64,000 bases of DNA, taken from Atherix ibis. Taxonomy: Eukaryota > Arthropoda > Insecta > Diptera > Athericidae. Below the pieces are notes generated by a model that did not search any database, was not told the origin of the DNA, and was given only the letters and a program-made list of their open reading frames with translations. The first letter of the stretch is position 1. Every line of letters starts with the position of its first letter. The stretch spans positions 42,732,954 through 42,796,953 of the forward strand of contig OY282609.1 of assembly GCA_958298945.1 (NCBI GenBank), written 5' to 3'. This document shows positions 51,008-62,492 of the stretch, piece by piece. Made by a program: the position numbers and the translations under genes.

Positions 51008-54000
51008 AGGTATTTTTCAAGAGCAATATTCAGTTGTATTTTTCAAGAGGAATATTAAGTGGTATTTTCCAAGAGAAATATTCAGTGGTATTTTTCAAGT
51101 GGAATATTCAGTGGTATCTTTCATGAGGAATATTCAGTGGTACTTTCCAAGAGGAATATTCAGTGGTATTTTTCAAGTGGAATATTCAGTGGTATTTTTC
51201 AAAAGGGATATTCAGAGGTATTTTTCAAGAGGAATATTCAGTGGTATTTTTCTTTAGGAATATTCAGTGGTATTTTTCAAGAGGAATATTCAGTAGTATT
51301 TTTCAAGAGGAATATTCAGTGGTATTTTTCAAGAGGAATATTCAGTGGTATTTTTCAATAGTAATATTCAATGGTATTTTTCAAGAGGAATATTCAGTAG
51401 TATTTTTCAAGAGGAATATTAAGTAGTATTTGTCAAGAGTAATATTCAGTGGTATTTTCAAGAGGAATATTCAGTATTATTTTTTAAAGGGAATTTTTAG
51501 TTGTATTTTTCAAGAGGAATATTCAGTGATATTTTTAAAGAGGTATATTCAGTGGTATTTTTCAAGTGGAATATTCTGTGGTATTTTTCAAGACGAATAT
51601 TCAGTGGTATTTTTCAAGAGTAATATTCAGTGGTATTTTTCAAGAGGAATATTCAGTGGAATTTTTCAAGTGGAATATTCAGTGGTATTTTTCAAAAGCA
51701 ATATTCAATTGTATTTTTCAAGATAAATATTCAGTTGTATTTTTCAAGAGGAATATTCAGTGGTATTTTTCAAGTGGAATATTCAGTGGTATTTTTCAAG
51801 AGGAATATTCAGTGGTATTTTTCAAGAGTAATATTCAGTGGTATTTTTCAAGAGGAATATTCAGTGGAATTTTTCAAGTGGAATATTCAGTGGTATTTTT
51901 CAAGAGGAATATTCAGTGGTATTTTTTAAGAGGAATATTCAGTGGTGTTCTTCAATAGGAATATTCAGTGATATTTTTCAAGAGGAATATACAGTTGTAT
52001 TTTTCAAGAGGAATATTCAGTGGTATTTTTCAAGTGGAATATTCAGTGGTATTTTTCAAGAGGAATATTCAGTGGTATATTTCAAGAGGAATATTCAGTG
52101 GTATTTTTCAAGAGGAATATTCAGTGGTATTTTGCAAGAGGAATATTCAATAGTATTTTTCAAGTGGAATATTCAGTGGTATTTTTCAAGAGGAATATTC
52201 AGTAGTATTTTTCAAGAGGAATATTTAGTGGTATTTTTCAAGTGGAATATTCAGTGGTATTTTTCAAGAGGAATATTCAGTGGTATTTTTCAAGAGGAAT
52301 ATTCAGTGGTATTTTTCAAAAGGAATATTCAGTTTTATTTTTCAAGAGGAATATTCAGTGGTATTTTTCAAGAGGAATATTCAGTGGTATATTTCAAGAG
52401 GAATATTCCGTGGTATTTTTCAAGAGAAATATTCAGTGGTATTTTGCAAGAGGAATATTCAATAGTATTTTTCAACTGGAATATTCAGTGGTATTTTTCA
52501 AGAGGAATATTCAGTAGTATTTTTCAAGAGGAATATTCAGTGGTATTTTTCAAGTGGAATATTCAGTGGTATTTTTCAAGAGGAATATTCAGTGGTATTT
52601 TTCAAGAGGAATATTCAGTGGTATTTTTCAAAAGGGATATTCAGTTTTATTTTTCAAAAGGAATATTCAGTGGTATTTTTCAAAAGGAATATTCAGTTTT
52701 GTTTTTCAAGAGGAATATTCAGTGGTATTTTTCAAGAGGAATATTCAGTGGAATTTTTCAAGAGGAATATTAAGTGGTATTTTTCTAGAGGAATTTTAAG
52801 TGGTATTTTTCAAGAGGCATATTCAGTGGTATTTTTCAAGAGTAATATTCAGTGGTATTTTTCAAGAGGAATATTCAGTGGTATTTTTCAAGTGGAATAT
52901 TCAGTGGTATTTTTCAAGAGGAATATTCAGTGGTATTTTTCAAGTGGAATATTCAGTGGTATTTTTCAAGAGGAATATTCAGAGGTATTTTTCAAGAAGA
53001 AAATTCAGTGGTATTTTTCTTTAGGAATATTCAGTAGTATTTTTCAAGAGGAATATTCAGTAGTATTTTTCAAGAGGAATATTCAGTGGTATTTTTCAAG
53101 AGGAATATTCAGTTGTATTTTTCAATAGTAATATTCAATGGTATTTTTCAAGAGGAATATTCAGTAGTATTTTTCAAGAGGAATATTAAGTAGTATTTGT
53201 CAAGAGTAATATTCAGTGGTATTTTAAAGAGGACTATTCAGTATTATTTTTCAAGAGGAATTTTTAGTTGTATTTTTCAAGAGGAATATTCAGTGATATT
53301 TTTAAAGAGGTATATTCAGTAGTATTTTTCAAGAGCAACATTCAGTGGTATTTTTCAAGAGGAATATTCAGTGGTATTTTTCAAGTGAAATATTCAGTGG
53401 TATTTTTCAAGAGGAATATTCAGTGGTATTTTTCAAGAGTAATATTCAGTGGTATTTTTCAAGAGGAATATTCAGTGGAATTTTTCAAGTGCAATATTCA
53501 GTGGTATTTTTCAAAAGCAATATTCAATTGTATTTTTCAAGATATATAGTCAGTTTTATTTTTCAAGAGGAATATTCAGTGGTATTTTTCAAGTGGAATA
53601 TTCAGTGGTATTTTTCAAGAGGAATATTCAGTGGTATTTTTCAAGAGTAATATTCAGTGGTATTTTTCAAGAGGAATATTCAGTGGAATTTTTCAAGTGG
53701 AATATTCAGTGGTATTTTTCAAGAGGAATATTCAGTGGTATTTTTCAAGAGGAATAATCAGTGGTATTTTTCAATAGGAATATTCAGTGATATTTTTCAA
53801 GAGGAATATTCAGTAGTATTTTTCAAGAGGAATATTCAGTGGTATTTTTCAAGAAGAATGTTCAGTGGTATTTTTCAAGTGTAATATTCAATGGTATTTT
53901 TCAAGAGGAATATTCGGTGGTATTTTTCAAGTGGAATATTCAGTGGTATTTTTCAAGAGGAATATTCAGTGGTATATTTCAAGAGGAATATTCAGTGGTA

Positions 54001-54670
54001 TTTTTCAAGAGGAATATTCAGTAGTATTTTGCAAGAGGAATATTCAATAGTATTTTTCAAGTGGAATATTCAGTGGTATTTTTCAAGAGGAATATTCAGT
54101 AGTATTTTTCAAGAGGAATATTCAGTGGTATTTTTCAAGTGGAATATTCAATGGTATTTTTTAAGAGGAATATTCAGTGGTATTTTTCAAGAGGAATATT
54201 CAGTGGTATTTTTCAAAAGGAATATTCAGTTTTATTTTTCAAGAGGTATATTCAGTTGTATTTTTCAAGAGGAATATTCAGTGGTATTTTTCAAGTGGAA
54301 TATTCAGTGGTATTTTTCAAGTGAATATTCAGTGGTATTTTTCATGAGGAATATTCAGTGGTATTTTTCAAGAAGAATATTCAGTGGTATTTTGCAAGAG
54401 GAATATTCAATAGTATTTTTCAAGAGGAATATTCAGTGGTATTTTTCAAGAGGAATATTCAGTTGTATTTTGCAAGAGGAATGTTCAGTGGTATTTTTCA
54501 AGTGGAATATTCAGTGGTATTTTGCAAGACGAATATTCAATAGTATTTTTCAAGTGGAATATTCAGTGGTATTTTTCAAGAGGAATATTCAGTTATATTT
54601 TTTAAGAGGAATAATCAGTGGTATTTTTCAAGTGGAATATTCAGTGGTATTTTTCAAGAGGAATATTCAG
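51008..54670 (+). repeat. Family C HOR unit 1 (3,663 bp)
   Basis: Markers such as GTATTTTCCAAGAG (51,061 and 54,724) and the GGTATTTTCAAGAGG 1-base loss (51,457 and 55,120) recur at 3,663 bp, 141 monomers minus 3 bases. The last 430 bp (from about 54,240) are a family B cassette, so the unit is a C plus B composite. Confidence 0.87.
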
Positions 54671-56580
54671 TGGTATTTTTCAAGAGCAATATTCAGTTGT
54701 ATTTTTCAAGAGGAATATTCAGTGGTATTTTCCAAGAGAAATATTCAGTGGTATTTTTCAAGTGGAATATTCAGTGGTATCTTTCATGAGGAATATTCAG
54801 TGGTACTTTCCAAGAGGAATATTCAGTGGTATTTTTCAAGTGGAATATTCAGTGGTATTTTTCAAAAGGGATATTCAGAGGTATTTTTCAAGAGGAATAT
54901 TCAGTGGTATTTTTCTTTAGGAATATTCAGTGGTATTTTTCAAGAGGAATATTCAGTAGTATTTTTCAAGAGGAATATTCAGTGGTATTTTTCAAGAGGA
55001 ATATTCAGTGGTATTTTTCAATAGTAATATTCAATGGTATTTTTCAAGAGGAATATTCAGTAGTATTTTTCAAGAGGAATATTAAGTAGTATTTGTCAAG
55101 AGTAATATTCAGTGGTATTTTCAAGAGGAATATTCAGTATTATTTTTTAAAGGGAATTTTTAGTTGTATTTTTCAAGAGGAATATTCAGTGATATTTTTA
55201 AAGAGGTATATTCAGTGGTATTTTTCAAGTGGAATATTCTGTGGTATTTTTCAAGAGGAATATTCAGTGGTATTTTTCAAGAGTAATATTCAGTGGTATT
55301 TTTCAAGAGGAATATTCAGTGGAATTTTTCAAGTGGAATATTCAGTGGTATTTTTCAAAAGCAATATTCAATTGTATTTTTCAAGATAAATATTCAGTTG
55401 TATTTTTCAAGAGGAATATTCAGTGGTATTTTTCAAGTGGAATATTCAGTGGTATTTTTCAAGAGGAATATTCAGTGGTATTTTTCAAGAGTAATATTCA
55501 GTGGTATTTTTCAAGAGGAATATTCAGTGGAATTTTTCAAGTGGAATATTCAGTGGTATTTTTCAAGAGGAATATTCAGTGGTATTTTTTAAGAGGAATA
55601 TTCAGTAGTGTTCTTCAATAGGAATATTCAGTGATATTTTTCAAGAGGAATATTCAGTTGTATTTTTCAAGAGGAATATTCAGTGGTATTTTTCAAGTGG
55701 AATATTCAGTGGTATTTTTCAAGAGGAATATTCAGTGGTATATTTCAAGAGGAATATTCAGTGGTATTTTTCAAGAGGAATATTCAGTGGTATTTTGCAA
55801 GAGGAATATTCAATAGTATTTTTCAAGTGGAATATTCAGTGGTATTTTTCAAGAGGAATATTCAGTAGTATTTTTCAAGAGGAATATTTAGTGGTATTTT
55901 TCAAGTGGAATATTCAGTGGTATTTTTCAAGAGGAATATTCAGTGGTATTTTTCAAGAGGAATATTCAGTGGTATTTTTCAAAAGGAATATTCAGTTTTA
56001 TTTTTCAAGAGGAATATTCAGTGGTATTTTTCAAGAGGAATATTCAGTGGTATATTTCAAGAGGAATATTCCGTGGTATTTTTCAAGAGAAATATTCAGT
56101 GGTATTTTGCAAGAGGAATATTCAATAGTATTTTTCAACTGGAATATTCAGTGGTATTTTTCAAGAGGAATATTCAGTAGTATTTTTCAAGAGGAATATT
56201 CAGTGGTATTTTTCAAGTGGAATATTCAGTGGTATTTTTCAAGAGGAATATTCAGTGGTATTTTTCAAGAGGAATATTCAGTGGTATTTTTCAAAAGGGA
56301 TATTCAGTTTTATTTTTCAAAAGGAATATTCAGTGGTATTTTTCAAAAGGAATATTCAGTTTTGTTTTTCAAGAGGAATATTCAGTGGTATTTTTCAAGA
56401 GGAATATTCAGTGGAATTTTTCAAGAGGAATATTAAGTGGTATTTTTCTAGAGGAATTTTAAGTGGTATTTTTCAAGAGGCATATTCAGTGGTATTTTTC
56501 AAGAGGAATATTCAGTGGTATTTTTCAAGTGGAATATTCAGTGGTATTTTTCAAGAGGAATATTCAGAGGTATTTTTCAA

Positions 56581-57307
56581 GAAGAAAATTCAGTGGTATT
56601 TTTCTTTAGGAATATTCAGTAGTATTTTTCAAGAGGAATATTCAGTAGTATTTTTCAAGAGGAATATTCAGTGGTATTTTTCAAGAGGAATATTCAGTTG
56701 TATTTTTCAATAGTAATATTCAATGGTATTTTTCAAGAGGAATATTCAGTAGTATTTTTCAAGAGGAATATTAAGTAGTATTTGTCAAGAGTAATATTCA
56801 GTGGTATTTTAAAGAGGACTATTCAGTATTATTTTTCAAGAGGAATTTTTAGTTGTATTTTTCAAGAGGAATATTCAGTGATATTTTTAAAGAGGTATAT
56901 TCAGTAGTATTTTTCAAGAGCAACATTCAGTGGTATTTTTCAAGAGGAATATTCAGTGGTATTTTTCAAGTGAAATATTCAGTGGTATTTTTCAAGAGGA
57001 ATATTCAGTGGTATTTTTCAAGAGTAATATTCAGTGGTATTTTTCAAGAGGAATATTCAGTGGAATTTTTCAAGTGCAATATTCAGTGGTATTTTTCAAA
57101 AGCAATATTCAATTGTATTTTTCAAGATATATAGTCAGTTTTATTTTTCAAGAGGAATATTCAGTGGTATTTTTCAAGTGGAATATTCAGTGGTATTTTT
57201 CAAGAGGAATATTCAGTGGTATTTTTCAAGAGTAATATTCAGTGGTATTTTTCAAGAGGAATATTCAGTGGAATTTTTCAAGTGGAATATTCAGTGGTAT
57301 TTTTCAA
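56581..57307 (+). repeat. Local tandem duplication in family C, copy 1 (727 bp)
   Basis: GAAGAAAATTCAGTGG followed by TTTTTCTTTAGG begins at 56,581 and again at 57,308. The length is 28 monomers minus one base, from the TATTTTAAAGAGG loss near 56,803. A single copy sits in unit 1 at about 52,996. Confidence 0.85.
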
Positions 57308-58086
57308 GAAGAAAATTCAGTGGTATTTTTCTTTAGGAATATTCAGTAGTATTTTTCAAGAGGAATATTCAGTAGTATTTTTCAAGAGGAATATTCAGTG
57401 GTATTTTTCAAGAGGAATATTCAGTTGTATTTTTCAATAGTAATATTCAATGGTATTTTTCAAGAGGAATATTCAGTAGTATTTTTCAATAGTAATATTC
57501 AATGGTATTTTTCAAGAGGAATATTCAGTAGTATTTTTCAAGAGGAATATTAAGTAGTATTTGTCAAGAGTAATATTCAGTGGTATTTTAAAGAGGACTA
57601 TTCAGTATTATTTTTCAAGAGGAATTTTTAGTTGTATTTTTCAAGAGGAATATTCAGTGATATTTTTAAAGAGGTATATTCAGTAGTATTTTTCAAGAGC
57701 AACATTCAGTGGTATTTTTCAAGAGGAATATTCAGTGGTATTTTTCAAGTGAAATATTCAGTGGTATTTTTCAAGAGGAATATTCAGTGGTATTTTTCAA
57801 GAGTAATATTCAGTGGTATTTTTCAAGAGGAATATTCAGTGGAATTTTTCAAGTGCAATATTCAGTGGTATTTTTCAAAAGCAATATTCAATTGTATTTT
57901 TCAAGATATATAGTCAGTTTTATTTTTCAAGAGGAATATTCAGTGGTATTTTTCAAGTGGAATATTCAGTGGTATTTTTCAAGAGGAATATTCAGTGGTA
58001 TTTTTCAAGAGTAATATTCAGTGGTATTTTTCAAGAGGAATATTCAGTGGAATTTTTCAAGTGGAATATTCAGTGGTATTTTTCAA
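57308..58086 (+). repeat. Local tandem duplication in family C, copy 2
   Basis: As copy 1 but with two additional monomers near 57,480-57,531: a second TTCAATAGTAATATTCAATGG pair, so later markers are 779 bp from their partners. It rejoins the unit 1 series, which continues to the C/B junction. Confidence 0.82.
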
Positions 58087-60022
58087 GAGGAATATTCAGT
58101 GGTATTTTTCAAGAGGAATAATCAGTGGTATTTTTCAATAGGAATATTCAGTGATATTTTTCAAGAGGAATATTCAGTAGTATTTTTCAAGAGGAATATT
58201 CAGTGGTATTTTTCAAGAAGAATGTTCAGTGGTATTTTTCAAGTGTAATATTCAATGGTATTTTTCAAGAGGAATATTCGGTGGTATTTTTCAAGTGGAA
58301 TATTCAGTGGTATTTTTCAAGAGGAATATTCAGTGGTATATTTCAAGAGGAATATTCAGTGGTATTTTTCAAGAGGAATATTCAGTAGTATTTTGCAAGA
58401 GGAATATTCAATAGTATTTTTCAAGTGGAATATTCAGTGGTATTTTTCAAGAGGAATATTCAGTAGTATTTTTCAAGAGGAATATTCAGTGGTATTTTTC
58501 AAGTGGAATATTCAATGGTATTTTTCAAGAGGAATATTCAGTGGTATTTTTCAAGAGGAATATTCAGTGGTATTTTTCAAAAGGAATATTCAGTTTTATT
58601 TTTCAAGAGGTATATTCAGTTGTATTTTTCAAGAGGAATATTCAGTGGTATTTTTCAAGTGGAATATTCAGTGGTATTTTTCAAGAGGAATATTCAGTGG
58701 TATTTTTCATGAGGAATATTCAGTGGTATTTTTCAAGAAGAATATTCAGTGGTATTTTGCAAGAGGAATATTCAATAGTATTTTTCAAGAGGAATATTCA
58801 GTGGTATTTTTCAAGAGGAATATTCAGTTGTATTTTGCAAGAGGAATGTTCAGTGGTATTTTTCAAGTGGAATATTCAGTGGTATTTTGCAAGACGAATA
58901 TTCAATAGTATTTTTCAAGTGGAATATTCAGTGGTATTTTTCAAGAGGAATATTCAGTTATATTTTTTAAGAGGAATAATCAGTGGTATTTTTCAAGTGG
59001 AATATTCAGTGGTATTTTTCAAGAGGAATATTCAGTGGTATTTTTCAAGAGGAATATTCAGTGGTATTTTTCAAGAGGAATATTCAGTTGTATTTTTTAA
59101 GAGGAATATTCAGTGGTATTTTTCAAGTGGAATATTCAGTGGTATTTTTCAAGAGGAATATTCAGTGGTATTTTCCATGAGGAATATTCAGTGGTATTTT
59201 TCAAGAAGAATATTCAGTGGTATTTTGCAAGAGCAATATTCAATTGTATTTTTCAAGCGGAATATTCAGTTGTATTTTTCAAGAGGAATATTCAGTTTTA
59301 TTTTTCAAGAAGAATATTCAGTGGTATTTTTCAAGTGGAATAATTAGTGGTATTTTTCAAGAGGAATATTCAGTGGTATTTTTCAAGAGGAATATTCAGT
59401 GGTATTTTTCAAGTGGAATATTCAGTTGTATTTTTTAAGAGGAATATTCAGTGGTATTTTTCAAGAGGAATATTCAGTGGTATTTTTCAAGAGGAATATA
59501 CAATGGTATTTTTCAAGAGGAATATTCGGTGGTATTTTTCAAGAGGAATAATCAGAGGTATTTTTCAAAAGGAATATTCAGTGGTATTTTTCAAGAGGAA
59601 TATTCAGTGGTATTTTTCAAGAGGAATATTCAGTGGTATTTTTCAAGTGGAATATTCAATGGTATTTTTCAAGAGGATTATTCAGTGGTATTTTTCAAGA
59701 GGAATATTCAGTGGTATTTTTCAAGAGGAATATTCAGTTGTAATTTTCAAGAGAAATATTCAGTGGTATTTTTCAAGAGGAATATTCAGTGGAATTTTTC
59801 AAGAGGAATTATCAGTGGTATTTTTCAAGAGGAATATTCGGTGGTATTTTTCAAGATGAATGATCAGAGGTATTTTTCAAAAGCAATATTCAATTGTATT
59901 TTTCAAGAGAAATATTCAGTAGTATTTTTCAAGAGGAATATTCAGTGGAATTTTTCAAGTGGAATATTTAGTGGTATTTTTCAAGAGGAATATTCAGTGG
60001 TATTTTTCAAGAGGAATATTCA

Positions 60023-60568
60023 GTGGTATTTTTCAATAGGAATATTCAGTGGTATTTTTCAAGAGGAATATTCAGTGGTATTTTTCAAGAGGAATATTCA
60101 GTGGTATATTTCAAGAGGAATATTCAGTGGTATTTTTCAAGAGGAATATTCAGTAGTATTTTGCAAGAGGAATATTCAATAGTATTTTTCAAGTGGAATA
60201 TTCAGTGGTATTTTTCAAGAGGAATATTCAGTAGTATTTTTCAAGAGGAATATTCAGTGGTATTTTTCAAGTGGAATATTCAATGGTATTTTTCAAGAGG
60301 AATATTCAGTGGTATTTTTCAAGAGGTATATTCAGTTGTATTTTTCAAGAGGAATATTCAGTGGTATTTTTCAAGTGGAATATTCAGTGGTATTTTTCAA
60401 GAGGAATATTCAGTGGTATTTTTCATGAGGAATATTCAGTGGTATTTTTCAAGAAGAATATTCAGTGGTATTTTGCAAGAGGAATATTCAATAGTATTTT
60501 TCAAGTGGAATATTTAGTGGTATTTTTCAAGAGGAATATTCAGTGGTATTTTTCAAGAGGAATATTCA
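60023..60568 (+). repeat. 546-bp (21-monomer) tandem duplication, copy 1
   Basis: The GGTATATTTCAAGAGG monomer at about 60,103 recurs at about 60,649, and the flanking series (TTCAATAGG, GTAGTATTTTGC, CAATAG) repeats with it at 546 bp. Confidence 0.85.
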
Positions 60569-61114
60569 GTGGTATTTTTCAATAGGAATATTCAGTGGTA
60601 TTTTTCAAGAGGAATATTCAGTGGTATTTTTCAAGAGGAATATTCAGTGGTATATTTCAAGAGGAATATTCAGTGGTATTTTTCAAGAGGAATATTCAGT
60701 AGTATTTTGCAAGAGGAATATTCAATAGTATTTTTCAAGTGGAATATTCAGTGGTATTTTTCAAGAGGAATATTCAGTAGTATTTTTCAAGAGGAATATT
60801 CAGTGGTATTTTTCAAGTGGAATATTCAATGGTATTTTTCAAGAGGAATATTCAGTGGTATTTTTCAAGAGGTATATTCAGTTGTATTTTTCAAGAGGAA
60901 TATTCAGTGGTATTTTTCAAGTGGAATATTCAGTGGTATTTTTCAAGAGGAATATTCAGTGGTATTTTTCATGAGGAATATTCAGTGGTATTTTTCAAGA
61001 AGAATATTCAGTGGTATTTTGCAAGAGGAATATTCAATAGTATTTTTCAAGAGGAATATTCAGTGGTATTTTTCAAGAGGAATATTCAGTTGTATTTTGC
61101 AAGAGGAATGTTCA
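60569..61114 (+). repeat. 546-bp tandem duplication, copy 2
   Basis: Partner of 60,023-60,568. The series continues past its end into the GCAAGAGGAATGTT cassette, whereas copy 1 stops at a GTGGAATATTTAG monomer at the junction. Confidence 0.83.
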
Positions 61115-61426
61115 GTGGTATTTTTCAAGTGGAGTATTCAGTGGTATTTTGCAAGACGAATATTCAATAGTATTTTTCAAGTGGAATATTCAGTGGTATT
61201 TTTCAAGAGGAATATTCAGTTATATTTTTTAAGAGGAATAATCAGTGGTATTTTTCAAGTGGAATATTCAGTGGTATTTTTCAAGAGAAATATTCAGTGG
61301 TATTTTTCAAGTGGAGTATTCAGTGGTATTTTTCAAGAGGAATAATCAGAGGTATTTTACAAGAGCAATATACAATTGTATTTTTCAAGAGGAATATTCA
61401 GTTGTATTTTTTAAGAGGAATATTCA

Positions 61427-62492
61427 GTGGTATTTTTCAAGTGGAATATTCAGTGGTATTTTTCAAGAGGAATATTCAGTGGTATTTTCCATGAGGAATA
61501 TTCAGTGGTATTTTTCAAGAAGAATATTCAGTGGTATTTTGCAAGAGCAATATTCAATTGTATTTTTCAAGCGGAATATTCAGTTGTATTTTTCAAGAGG
61601 AATATTCAGTTTTATTTTTCAAGAAGAATATTCAGTGGTATTTTTCAAGTGGAATGTTTAGTGGTATTTTTCAAGAGGAATATTCAGTGGTATTTTTCAA
61701 GAGGAATATTCAGTGGAATTTTTCAAGTGGAATATTTAGTGGTATTTTTCAAGAGGAATATTCAGTGGTATTTTTCAAGAGGAATATTCAGTGGTATTTT
61801 TCAAGAGGAATATTCAGTGGTATTTTTCAAGAGGAATATACAATGGTATTTTTCAAGAGGAATATTCGGTGGTATTTTTCAAGAGGAATAATCAGAGGTA
61901 TTTTTCAAAAGGAATATTCAGTGGTATTTTTGAAGAAGAATATTCAGTGGTATTTTTCAAGAGGAATATTCAGTGGTATTTTTCAAGTGGAATATTCAGT
62001 GGTATTTTTCAAGAGGATTATTCAGTGGTATTTTTCAAGAGGAATATTCAGTGGTATTTTTCAAGAGGAATATTCAGTTGTAATTTTCAAGAGAAATATT
62101 CAGTGGTATTTTTCAAGAGGAATATTCAGTGGAATTTTTCAAGAGGAATTATCAGTGGTATTTTTCAAGAGGAATATTCGGTGGTATTTTTCAAGATGAA
62201 TGATCAGAGGTATTTTTCAAAAGCAATATTCAATTGTATTTTTCAAGAGAAATATTCAGTAGTATTTTTCAAGAGGAATATTCAGTGGAATTTTTCAAGT
62301 GGAATATTTAGTGGTATTTTTCAAGAGGAATATTCAGTGGTATTTTTCAAGAGGAATATTCAGTGGTATTTTTCAATAGGAATATTCAGTGGTATTTTTC
62401 AAGAGGAATATTCAGTGGTATTTTTCAAGAGGAATATTCAGTGGTATTTTTCAAGAGGAATATTCAGTTGTATTTTTTAAGAGGAATATTCA
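61427..62492 (+). repeat. About 1.07-kb family B sub-unit, tandem with the next block
   Basis: The TTTTCCATGAGG and CAGTTTTATTTTTC monomers recur 1,066 bp later. AATATACAATGG and AATGATCAGAGG recur 1,040 bp later, so the two copies differ by one monomer. It is the same sub-unit as 36,262 and 40,659. Confidence 0.8.

Larger units (their letters stand above)
54671..59030 (+). repeat. Family C HOR unit 2, expanded (about 4,364 bp)
   Basis: Follows unit 1 at +3,663 to about 56.5 kb. It then runs at +3,585 (loss of three monomers near 56,500) and at +4,364 after an internal duplication of 727/779 bp. The arithmetic 3,663 - 78 + 779 = 4,364 accounts for the length. It ends in the same family B cassette as unit 1. 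Confidence 0.85.
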
